A stretch of DNA of 52,238 nt from positions 1 through 52,238 of the forward strand of contig PUON01000009.1 of assembly GCA_003552125.1 (NCBI GenBank), written 5' to 3'. The stretch's first letter is position 1. Every line of letters begins with the position of its first letter. Shown here piece by piece: positions 39,809 through 48,011 of the stretch. A program made the position numbers and the translations under genes. This DNA is from Dehalococcoidia bacterium. GTDB lineage: Bacteria > Chloroflexota > Dehalococcoidia > GIF9 > AB-539-J10. Below the pieces are notes generated by a model that was not told where the DNA came from, ran no database searches, and saw only the letters and a list, made by a program, of their open reading frames with translations.

Positions 39809-42298
39809 TCAGGAACACTTGGTGTACCCGCAGGTGATACAGATGCTGCATCCCTCCTGGTGGATAAGTCCTCCGCTGCATTCAGGGCACTGGCTCACGG
39901 GACCAACGTGTTGCATCTCGTGAGTTGAGTCCTCTTCATCGGCAACGTATTTTTCAAGCACTCCTGCTATGGCATCGGCGCACGACATAACAGACTTGCC
40001 CTGCTCCCATGCTATGGAGGGGCATCGAATACCCCGCAGGTTCCTGGCGATGGATCCGAGGTCAAGGCCGCACCTCAGGGCGTTGGAGATTAATCGACTT
40101 GTTGCCTCAAGCTGCGCAGCTGCACAGCCGCCGGCCTTGCCCAGTGTGGCGAATGCTTCACACACTCCCTTATCGTCGAAGTTGATGGTCACATACATGT
40201 TGCCGCAGCCGGTGGGCACCCGCTCGGTGACGCCACGCGTCACTTTCGGTCGAGTGCGGGGTACCAGTGATGGCTTCTCCTCAGGTTTCGTCTTTCCTCC
40301 GGTGCTGAGGACCTGGTCGGTGCGGCTGCCGTCACGGTAGATGGTTATACCCTTCAGCTTCTGTTCAAAGGCCTGCAGATAGACATTTGCCACGTCCTCT
40401 CTCGTCGCACTGCTCGGGAAGTTCACTGTCTTTGAGACCGCGCTGTCCGTGTGTCTTTGGAACGCGGCCTGCATTCTTACGTGCCACTCCGGCGAGATGT
40501 CATATGCGCAGACGAACGTCTGCTTGACGTCATCCGGGATGTCCTCAATTTCGCTGAGAGGCGAACCCTGTGCCAGCGAACGCATCAATTGCTCCGAATA
40601 GAATCCGCGTGCGCGTGCTTCTTCCTCGAAATAGGGGTTGACCTCGAGGAAGTCCTCTCTGTCGAGAATCCTCCTCACATACGTGAGGGCAAATATGGGC
40701 TCGATGCCGCTCGAGCAGTTCGCGAGGATGCTCAGACTGCCTGTCGGCGCAATCGTGGTGCGTGAGGCGTTCCGGTAGGCAGTTCTGCCGTTTGTGTCAT
40801 AGATACTTCCCTCAAATGAAGGAAACGCGCCACGCTTTAGAGCCAGCTCCAGTGATGCTCTGTCGGCTTCGTCTGATATGAACTCCATGACGGCTTCAGC
40901 GGTGCTGATGGCCTCTTCGCTGTTGTAGGGTATGCGCATTTGCAGGAGCATGTCGGCGAAACCCATGACGCCCAGTCCGATCTTCCTGGTTGCCAGCGTC
41001 CTGTCGCGTATCTCCGGAAGGGGGAACTCGTTGACCTCGATTACATCATCCAGAAACCGTACCGCCAGCTGGACGATGTGTCCCAGCCGTTCGTAGTCGA
41101 TGGCGGCTGGTGTGGCGGAACTGTCCACCATGCGGGCAAGGTTGATGGATCCGAGGTTGCATGACTCATAGGGGAGCAGCGGCTGTTCACCGCATGGATT
41201 GGTACTCTCGATCCGTCCCAGTTGCGGAGTGGGGTTGTGCCGGTTGATCTCGTCGAGGAACACAATGCCCGGATCTCCGGTCATCCATGCCATGTCGACT
41301 ATCTGGTCGAACACATCCTTGGCACGTGCGTGATCGACGACCTCGCCGGTTCTTGGGTTCAGCAGACTGTAGTCCGTATCGCCCCGCACCGCCTGCATGA
41401 ATTCATCTGTAACGCCGACCGACAGGTTGAAGTTCGTCAAGACGCCCGGCTCATTCTTGGCGGAGATGAATCTCCTTATGTCGGGATGAGTGACGCTGAG
41501 GATGGCCATGTTGGCACCCCTCCTCATGCCTCCCTGCTTGATGACGTCGGTCGTTTTGTCAAATACCTGCATGAAGGAGAGGGGTCCGCTCGCCACCCCC
41601 CCGGTGCTTCCCACGCGATCCTGCTGTGGACGCAAGCGCGAGAACGAGAAGCCGGTCCCTCCTCCACTCTTATGGATGAGAGCCGTGTGCTTCACCGCGT
41701 CGAATATGGACTCCATAGAGTCCTCGACCGGGATTACAAAGCATGCGGACAGCTGTCCCAGTTCCCTGCCGGCATTCATCAGAGTAGGGGAATTGGGGAG
41801 AAACTCGAGTCGGGCCATCGATTGGTAGAACTGTTCGGCCCATGATTCGGCGTCTGCCGAGGAGTCGAAGATAACCTCTGCGTGAGCCACGGCACGGGCG
41901 ACACGCCGGAGCAGATCTTCCGGAGTCTCCGCGGGCGTTCCGTCGTTACTCTTGGCGAGGTACCTGCGCTCAAGGACAGTCATCGCGTTTCGTGTGAAGG
42001 TAAGGCCCGGAACTGCCGCCGCCGTTGCCTCTGCCGGTACAACGCGCAGTGGTTTTGCCGGCTTGGACTCAACTGGTGTGGCGGGCGAATGCCGCAGCCT
42101 TTGTTCCCGTGCAGGGACCAGTTCCTCCATGCCTGGCAGTGGACGGGCGACACCCAGTCTCTCGCTCACCTTCTCGGTAAGTTGCTCCAGCAGTTTGCGG
42201 TCGGTCATACCGATTGTCTCTGCAGCTGAGAAGACTGCCTGTGCCACGCTGTCGGTTGTGACGTGGGTCCTCTCTTTGCGTGTATTGCGACGTGCCAT
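39809..42298 (-). CDS. nrdJ: Vitamin B12-dependent (class II) ribonucleoside-diphosphate reductase
   Basis: FLPNSPTLMNAGRELGQLSACFVIPVEDSM; SGGGTGFSFSRLRP; ESTNPCGEQPLLPYESCNLGSINL; TIAPTGSLSILANCSSGIEPIFAL; C-terminal CPECSGGLIHQEGCSICITCGYTKC. Confidence 0.97.
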   Translation of the reverse strand: MARRNTRKERTHVTTDSVAQAVFSAAETIGMTDRKLLEQLTEKVSERLGVARPLPGMEELVPAREQRLRHSPATPVESKPAKPLRVVPAEATAAAVPGLTFTRNAMTVLERRYLAKSNDGTPAETPEDLLRRVARAVAHAEVIFDSSADAESWAEQFYQSMARLEFLPNSPTLMNAGRELGQLSACFVIPVEDSMESIFDAVKHTALIHKSGGGTGFSFSRLRPQQDRVGSTGGVASGPLSFMQVFDKTTDVIKQGGMRRGANMAILSVTHPDIRRFISAKNEPGVLTNFNLSVGVTDEFMQAVRGDTDYSLLNPRTGEVVDHARAKDVFDQIVDMAWMTGDPGIVFLDEINRHNPTPQLGRIESTNPCGEQPLLPYESCNLGSINLARMVDSSATPAAIDYERLGHIVQLAVRFLDDVIEVNEFPLPEIRDRTLATRKIGLGVMGFADMLLQMRIPYNSEEAISTAEAVMEFISDEADRASLELALKRGAFPSFEGSIYDTNGRTAYRNASRTTIAPTGSLSILANCSSGIEPIFALTYVRRILDREDFLEVNPYFEEEARARGFYSEQLMRSLAQGSPLSEIEDIPDDVKQTFVCAYDISPEWHVRMQAAFQRHTDSAVSKTVNFPSSATREDVANVYLQAFEQKLKGITIYRDGSRTDQVLSTGGKTKPEEKPSLVPRTRPKVTRGVTERVPTGCGNMYVTINFDDKGVCEAFATLGKAGGCAAAQLEATSRLISNALRCGLDLGSIARNLRGIRCPSIAWEQGKSVMSCADAIAGVLEKYVADEEDSTHEMQHVGPVSQCPECSGGLIHQEGCSICITCGYTKCS

Positions 42299-42313
42299 AT
42301 GGATCTACCTCGA

Positions 42314-42808
42314 TTACTGCGGGATGTCCTTCAACTCGCTGCGCCGCTGCTTTGTGGTAGTCAATCCAGCTGAGAGACTTTCGAGCGCGTCTCGGAGAGC
42401 ACCGATGTCGGTGAAATCTCTGTAGACGCTTGCAAACCTGATGTAGGCGATATGATCAAGTCTCTCAAGTCCTTCCATCACCAGATCGCCCACAATGGTA
42501 CTGGCAATCTCAGCCTTGCCGAGTTCGTGGACCTGTTCCTCGATAGTGGTGATGAGCTTCTCGATCGATCCAATCGGTAGGGGACGTTTCTCGCATGCCT
42601 TGCGGATTCCGGCTGCCAGTTTCTCCCGGTCGTATGCTTCCCGCCTCCCATCCTTCTTCACGATGAACAGGGCGTAATTCTGTACGCGCTCTGACGTGGT
42701 GAAGCGGGCTTCGCACTCTGAGCAGACCCGCCTTCTTCGCACCTCTTCTTCGAGGCCACGAGAATCGATTACACGGGACTCAAGTGCGCCGCAGAATGGA
42801 CATTTCAC
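42314..42808 (-). CDS. nrdR: Transcriptional regulator NrdR
   Basis: MKCPFCGALESRVIDSRGLEEEVRRRRVCSECEARFTTSERV; ATP-cone; AYIRFASVYRDFTDIGALRDAL. Confidence 0.98.
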   Translation of the reverse strand: MKCPFCGALESRVIDSRGLEEEVRRRRVCSECEARFTTSERVQNYALFIVKKDGRREAYDREKLAAGIRKACEKRPLPIGSIEKLITTIEEQVHELGKAEIASTIVGDLVMEGLERLDHIAYIRFASVYRDFTDIGALRDALESLSAGLTTTKQRRSELKDIPQ

Positions 42809-42850
42809 ACGACATCATCCCCACTTCTTGTGGTGCAATACCATTCTAGC

Positions 42851-42862
42851 ACCATATATAGT
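42851..42862. promoter_or_regulatory. Candidate NrdR box upstream of nrdR-nrdJ
   Basis: ACCATATATAGT matches ACWATATATWGT at 11 of 12 positions; about 43-54 nt upstream of the nrdR start. Confidence 0.6.
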
Positions 42863-42898
42863 ATGTCACAACTGCTGTATGCGTGGGTTCAATTGAAG

Positions 42899-42930
42899 AA
42901 CGGGGGGATGGCGTACGCCATCCCCCCGTT
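42899..42930. terminator. Strong hairpin downstream of ftsZ
   Basis: Perfect inverted repeat AACGGGGGGATGGC-GTAC-GCCATCCCCCCGTT starting 11 nt past the ftsZ stop. Confidence 0.75.
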
Positions 42931-42940
42931 ACTTCGAGTT

Positions 42941-44071
42941 CTACTGCCAGGAGAGTCGATTGGCCTGAGGCGCCACCTCGGAGTGGCCGCGGAGAGCGTG
43001 ACTGAGCTGCCCTCCGGAGTGCTTCTGGCTGCGTCGCAGGAACGACGGTACGTCGAGAGAGTCGCCGCCGCCCTTCATCAGCCGCCTGAGCTCCTCGGTA
43101 TCCGGCGAGCCCTTCCCATACTGGCTTGTAAATCCGGTTGCAATAACAGTGATCTTCACCTCGCTGTCGAGCTTAGGATCGAAGACCACGCCAAAGATGA
43201 TATTGGCCCGTGGATCCACCGCTTCGCTGATGACGCTTGCAGCCTCATTGCACTCGAAGAGAGTGAGGCTCGGTCCCCCGGTGATGTTGAAGAGCACACC
43301 CTTGGCGCCGGTTACCTGTGCGTCCAGCAACGGGCTGGCGAGCGCAGCCTTGGCGGCGTCGACAGCGCGATTCTGTCCGGTGCCCCTGCCTACTGACATC
43401 CATGCGGGGCCGGCATCCTTCATGACCGACTTGATGTCCGCGAAGTCAAGGTTGATGAGCCCGGGCACGGTGACGACCTCCGAGATTGCCTGGACGCCAA
43501 GCAGGAGCGCGTCGTCAGCAAGCCGGAAGGCCGCGTCCACCGTCGTTTTGTTATCACAGAGCTGCAGAAGCCTGTCGTTCGGGATGATTATGAGCGTGTC
43601 CACCTTCTCTGTCAGGTGCAGAATTCCCTCTTCGGCAACCTCTGATCGGTGGCCCCCCTCGAACTTGAAGGGCTTGGTGACGACGCCGATGGTGAGCGCG
43701 CCCGATTCCTTGGCGGTCTGTGCTACCACGGGTATTCCGCCGGTGCCGGTGCCTCCGCCCATTCCAGCGGAGACGAAGACCATGTCAGCGCCCTCCACTA
43801 CTTCCTGGATCGTCTGTCTGCTTTCCTCGGCTGCCTTGTGGCCGGTGCGGTGATCTCCTCCGGCACCGAGGCCGCGCGTGAGTTTCTCGCCCAGCTGTAT
43901 CCTGGTCTGGGCTTCCGCCAGCGCGAGGGCCTGTGCATCCGTGTTCATTGCGACGAACTCGACGCCACGGATGCCCTCCCTGATCATGCGATTGATCGCG
44001 TTGGTGCCACCGCCCCCAATGCCGATCGCCTTGATCCTGGCCGGGGCTGGTGTGTAAGTTGTCTTAGCCAT
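42941..44071 (-). CDS. ftsZ: Cell division protein FtsZ (canonical)
   Basis: IKAIGIGGGGTNAINRMI; FVAMNTDAQAL; FVSAGMGGGTGTGGIPVVA; T7 loop NLDFADIKSVM; C-terminal peptide DVPSFLRR. Confidence 0.98.
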   Translation of the reverse strand: MAKTTYTPAPARIKAIGIGGGGTNAINRMIREGIRGVEFVAMNTDAQALALAEAQTRIQLGEKLTRGLGAGGDHRTGHKAAEESRQTIQEVVEGADMVFVSAGMGGGTGTGGIPVVAQTAKESGALTIGVVTKPFKFEGGHRSEVAEEGILHLTEKVDTLIIIPNDRLLQLCDNKTTVDAAFRLADDALLLGVQAISEVVTVPGLINLDFADIKSVMKDAGPAWMSVGRGTGQNRAVDAAKAALASPLLDAQVTGAKGVLFNITGGPSLTLFECNEAASVISEAVDPRANIIFGVVFDPKLDSEVKITVIATGFTSQYGKGSPDTEELRRLMKGGGDSLDVPSFLRRSQKHSGGQLSHALRGHSEVAPQANRLSWQ

Positions 44072-44110
44072 TCTTGCCTCCTCGTTCTCGCAACTTGTTT
44101 TCTGTGAATC

Positions 44111-45331
44111 CTAACCCCGGAAGAGCTTCCGCAGCAGTTTGCCGATGCCTCCAAACATGCCACCTCGCGTAGCCTGCCACGCGGAAGGTTCGCGGCTTCG
44201 TGCCTGCCAGAGCACGAGTCCCAGAGTGGTCGCATAGGCTGAATCCCGAAGAATATCGGTAATTCCGTACACGCCGCTACCGAGCGGAGCACCCCTCCGT
44301 AGTGGCATCTTGAGTTGATCTCTGCCCAGCTCGACCATTCCATTGAGGTTCGCGGTCCCGCCGGTGAGTACGAGGCCGCACGGGGCCAGTCGCTGATAGT
44401 CGGTTGTGGGAAGCTCAAGGAGAATGAGCTCGAACATCTCCTCGAGTCTTGAGCGGACGATCTCGCACAGCTCGCGGTACGATGCCGTATGCCCGTTCTC
44501 AATCCCGGTGAGCTCATGCTCCTTGCCGGCATCGAGGCCGGGGGTCACGTTGCCGTAGGTCTTCTTCATGCGCTCCGCCACGTGGAACGGGAGACCGAGC
44601 CCGATAGCGATGTCGCTTGTTATCTGGTAGCCGGCCACGGGGATGATCGCGGTGTGATAGATGTCGCCATCCTTGAACACGGCGATGTCAGTCGTGCCGC
44701 CGCCGAGATCTGCCATGATGATTCCGCTCTCGCGCTCCTGCGGAGTCAGTACCGCTTCGCCGCTTGCCAGTGGTTCGAGTACGAGATCGTGTACCTGCAC
44801 GCCGATGCTCCTGATAACCTTCACCAGGTTTTGCACGGAGGATACCGATGCGGTGATGATATGCGTCTCGACGTCAAGACGGGTGCCATGCATGCCGACG
44901 GGCTGCTTGACGCGTTCTTCTCCGTCGAGTGTGTAGTACCTGGGGATGGCGTGCAGCAGCTTCTTTCCCTCCGGCACAGCCACGTTCCTCGATGCAGCCA
45001 GAACTCTGTGCAGGTCGTCAGCGCGTACGAGACGGTCGGCTCTGGGGATAGCCACCACTCCCTTGTTGTTGATACTGCTGATATGCCGGCCGGTGACGCC
45101 GACGAGCACAGAGTCGACCCTCATGCCGCTGATCTTCTGTGCCTCCTGGATCGAGGCGGAGATTGCCTCTTTTGCCTCGTCCATATTGACTACGATCCCC
45201 TTGTGCATGCCATGGCTAGGCACGACGCCCACACCGAGGACTTCGATGTCGTCCTGGCTGCGAACGTTCGCCACGATGGTGGCTATCTTCGTGGTGCCTA
45301 TGTCAATTGCGGATACAATCCCTTTGGCCAT
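44111..45331 (-). CDS. ftsA: Cell division protein FtsA
   Basis: VSAIDIGTTKIATIVA; IIMADLGGGTTDIAVFKDG; LVLTGGTANLNGMVEL; C-terminal amphipathic GKLLRKLFRG. Confidence 0.97.
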   Translation of the reverse strand: MAKGIVSAIDIGTTKIATIVANVRSQDDIEVLGVGVVPSHGMHKGIVVNMDEAKEAISASIQEAQKISGMRVDSVLVGVTGRHISSINNKGVVAIPRADRLVRADDLHRVLAASRNVAVPEGKKLLHAIPRYYTLDGEERVKQPVGMHGTRLDVETHIITASVSSVQNLVKVIRSIGVQVHDLVLEPLASGEAVLTPQERESGIIMADLGGGTTDIAVFKDGDIYHTAIIPVAGYQITSDIAIGLGLPFHVAERMKKTYGNVTPGLDAGKEHELTGIENGHTASYRELCEIVRSRLEEMFELILLELPTTDYQRLAPCGLVLTGGTANLNGMVELGRDQLKMPLRRGAPLGSGVYGITDILRDSAYATTLGLVLWQARSREPSAWQATRGGMFGGIGKLLRKLFRG

Positions 45332-45376
45332 TCTTACCTCCTTAGATTGCGCCAGACGCTGAGGCGCAGGCCATGC

Positions 45377-46258
45377 CTACGCAAGACGCTCAGCGACCCT
45401 GAGCCGCGCACTGCGGCTGCGGGGATTGGAGCTACACTCCAATGCGGTAGGTCGTATGACCTTTCGTGTTGTGAGCAGAAAGGCATGTTCGGCTGCCTGC
45501 GCCCGCATGAACTGCTTCACGATGCGATCTTCCAGGGAGTGATAGCTGATCACCACCAGCCTTCCTCCTGCTTTGAGGAGGCTCACCGCCTGGTCCAGTG
45601 CCAGCTTCAGATTGTCGAGCTCCCTGTTGACCGCGATCCGAAGAGCCATGAATGTGCGGGTGGCGGGATGAATCCTGCCACGCCTGCTGCCCAGGACCTG
45701 CTGCACTATGTGCGCAAGTCGTAATGTGGACAGGATCGGCCTCTGTTGCACGATCCTGTGCGCGATTTGGCGGGAGTAACGTTCTTCTCCGAACTCCCAC
45801 AAGATGCGAGCCAACTCCTGCTCGCTGTAGCTGTTTACGATTTCCGCTGCACTCGGCCCTGTGCTGCTGTCGAATCGCATATCGAGCGGGGCCTCCCTCT
45901 GGAAGCTGAATCCCCGCTCGGCGGTGTCCAACTGCATGGAAGATATTCCAAGATCGAACAGCATCCCGTCCGTCTGTTCGAAACCCTGATCCCGGCAGAT
46001 ACGGCCAAGTTCTCCAAAATTGCCTTGTGCGAGCACCACAGATTCGCAGTATGCGGCGAGCGACTGGCGGGCGTTTTCAATTGCTTCGGGATCCGCATCT
46101 ATTGCGAGCAACCGGCCGTTGGGTTGTATCCTCTCCAGCAAAGCCCGAGCATGTCCACCTGCACCAAGCGTGCAGTCAACGTACCAGCCTCCAGGATGAG
46201 CGTTCAGTGCCTCCATAGCCTCAGTCACCATTACCGGGACGTGTGCTGTCGATGGCAT
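45377..46258 (-). CDS. rsmH: 16S rRNA (cytosine1402-N4)-methyltransferase RsmH
   Basis: HVPVMVTEAMEALNAHPGGWYVDCTLGAGGHARALLE; DGMLFDLGISSMQLDTAERGFSFQREAPLDMRFD; VVISYHSLEDRIVKQF; start trimmed to 46258. Confidence 0.97.
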   Translation of the reverse strand: MPSTAHVPVMVTEAMEALNAHPGGWYVDCTLGAGGHARALLERIQPNGRLLAIDADPEAIENARQSLAAYCESVVLAQGNFGELGRICRDQGFEQTDGMLFDLGISSMQLDTAERGFSFQREAPLDMRFDSSTGPSAAEIVNSYSEQELARILWEFGEERYSRQIAHRIVQQRPILSTLRLAHIVQQVLGSRRGRIHPATRTFMALRIAVNRELDNLKLALDQAVSLLKAGGRLVVISYHSLEDRIVKQFMRAQAAEHAFLLTTRKVIRPTALECSSNPRSRSARLRVAERLA

Positions 46259-46269
46259 TGAGTCTTTGC

Positions 46270-46695
46270 TCAACCGCCTCCCATGCTTTCCAGGATTTGT
46301 TCGGCCTGTTCCTCGGATGATGCCTTTTCCGACTTCCACAGATCCTCGTTCCAGAGCTCGATTGACTGGTTGACGCCCACGACCACGACCGACTCTCCGA
46401 TCTCTGCGTGGAGACGGAGAGGATGCGGAATGGCCATACGCCCCTGCTTGTCGAATGTGGCCGAGTAGGCAGCCCCGAATATTGCTCTATTCAGCTTCCG
46501 CTGGCTTGCAGACGTCACCGCTTTCGATGCCAGCTCGTCCGCGAGCCTCTTCCACTCACCCACAGGATAGGCCCGGACACATTTCTCGGATCCCTTCGTG
46601 AGCACGACGGAGTCGCGCAGATCCCTGCGAAACTTGGGGGGTATCGGAACTCTTCCCTTATCGTCTAACTTGTAGACATACTCGCCAAAAAACAT
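46270..46695 (-). CDS. mraZ: Transcriptional regulator MraZ
   Basis: MFFGEYVYKLDDKGRVPIPPKFRRDL; FDKQGRMAIPHPLR. Confidence 0.97.
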   Translation of the reverse strand: MFFGEYVYKLDDKGRVPIPPKFRRDLRDSVVLTKGSEKCVRAYPVGEWKRLADELASKAVTSASQRKLNRAIFGAAYSATFDKQGRMAIPHPLRLHAEIGESVVVVGVNQSIELWNEDLWKSEKASSEEQAEQILESMGGG

Positions 46696-46722
46696 CCTCT
46701 TCCCCCCTTGTGGGGCACTATG

Positions 46723-46747
46723 CCCCCTTGTTCCCCATTTCTCCCCA
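46723..46747 (-). promoter_or_regulatory. MraZ box: three direct repeats at exact 10-bp spacing
   Basis: Minus strand TGGGGAGAAA-TGGGGAACAA-GGGGG (plus-strand CCCCA 46743-46747, CCCCA 46733-46737, CCCCC 46723-46727) just upstream of mraZ. Confidence 0.75.
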
Positions 46748-46896
46748 CACCCCTATTTAAAGCCCTTGAGTCAGGTTTGTCAAGTGTCTGAGGCCAAAAA
46801 CGATAGTCATGGGTCGCGATTTCATTGAGGAGTTCCTTTCCGGTCGTTCCTGTGCTACAATCTTCAACTCAGTGGCAACTGTGTCTCGAGGTCGTG

Positions 46897-47637
46897 ATGC
46901 GTATCGATATCCTGTGTCTTTTCCCCGCGATGTTCGTCTCGCCCTTCAGTCACAGTATTGTGCGGAGGGCTGAGGAACGTGGCCTCGTTGAGGTTGTCAC
47001 TCATGACATCCGCGACTTCGCTCACGATCGTCACGCCACGGTGGATGACTACCCCTATGGTGGTGGCGCAGGAATGGTGCTCAAGCCGGAACCGGTTGTG
47101 GAGGGGGTGGAGCATGTGCGGCAGCTTGTGGGCACAGCGGATTCACCGGTCATCCTGCTGACGCCCGCTGGGCGTCTGTTCACACAGCGCATAGCTGCGG
47201 ATTTGTCCGTACTTTCGCACTTCACTCTGGTCTGTGGCCACTATGAAGGCGTTGATGAGCGTGTGGCGGAGCATGTGGCGACTGATGAGCTGAGTATCGG
47301 TGATTATGTGCTGACCGGTGGCGAGCTGGCGGCGATGGTGATGGTCGATGCTGTGGTGCGTCTCGTCCCGGGCGTACTGGGCTCAGATCAATCGACGGTT
47401 GATGAATCGCACTCGGCAGGGTTGCTGGAGTATCCCCAGTACACCAGACCTGAGGAGTATCGAGGCTGGAGGGTTCCGTCCGTCCTGTTAACGGGAAACC
47501 ATGCCGGGATTGCAGCCTGGAGGCGGAATCAGTCTATTCTAAAGACCGCCTGCAGACGTCCCGAGCTGCTGGATGACATAGCATTGAGTGACAAGGAGCG
47601 AGCATGGATATCAGAGAGCTTGTCGAACCGAAAGTAA
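46897..47637 (+). CDS. trmD: tRNA (guanine37-N1)-methyltransferase
   Basis: MRIDILCLFPAMFVSPFSHSIVRRAEERGLVEV; DDYPYGGGAGMVLKPEPV; LVCGHYEGVDERVAEHVATDELSIGDYVLTGGELAAMVMVDAVVRLVPGVLG. Confidence 0.98.
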   Translation: MRIDILCLFPAMFVSPFSHSIVRRAEERGLVEVVTHDIRDFAHDRHATVDDYPYGGGAGMVLKPEPVVEGVEHVRQLVGTADSPVILLTPAGRLFTQRIAADLSVLSHFTLVCGHYEGVDERVAEHVATDELSIGDYVLTGGELAAMVMVDAVVRLVPGVLGSDQSTVDESHSAGLLEYPQYTRPEEYRGWRVPSVLLTGNHAGIAAWRRNQSILKTACRRPELLDDIALSDKERAWISESLSNRK

Positions 47638-47990
47638 ATGAGAGTATTCCACAGTTTTCGCCAGGCGATACTGTGCGCGTTTCGCTGCGCGTGCGTGAGG
47701 GTGAGCGTGAGAGGCTCCAGCGCTTTCAAGGAATGGTGATTCGTATTCGCCGTGGAGTTGATGGAGGCCGGTTCACCGTGCGGCGCGTCACGTCCGGAGT
47801 AGGTGTTGAGTACACGCTGCCCTTCCAGTCGCCCCTCATCGAAAATGTTGAGGTGCTTCGCAAGGGCAAGGCGAGACGAGCGCGGCTATACTATATGAGA
47901 GGTCTCAGCGCCAAGCGTGCCAGGCTGAAGGAGAAGCGCGGGCCTGCAGCGTCGGCCGGGACCGAATCCACAGAGAAGTCCTCCGAGTAG
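47604..47990 (+). CDS. rplS: 50S ribosomal protein L19
   Basis: IPQFSPGDTVRVSLRVREGERERLQRFQGMVIRIRRG...GVEYTLPFQSPLIENVEVLRKGKARRARLYYMRGLSAKRARLKE. Confidence 0.98.
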   Translation: MDIRELVEPKVNESIPQFSPGDTVRVSLRVREGERERLQRFQGMVIRIRRGVDGGRFTVRRVTSGVGVEYTLPFQSPLIENVEVLRKGKARRARLYYMRGLSAKRARLKEKRGPAASAGTESTEKSSE

Positions 47991-48011
47991 CCAGGTTCTC
48001 GTTCGGGAAAG

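Noticed and set aside
42899-42930. G6/C6 inverted repeat as a mobile-element end
   Set aside because: Single hairpin just after the ftsZ stop with no transposase or duplicate copy seen; better explained as a terminator.
44489-45724. 411-aa plus-strand ORF antisense to ftsA/rsmH
   Set aside because: Antisense to two confident conserved genes; no domain recognised.
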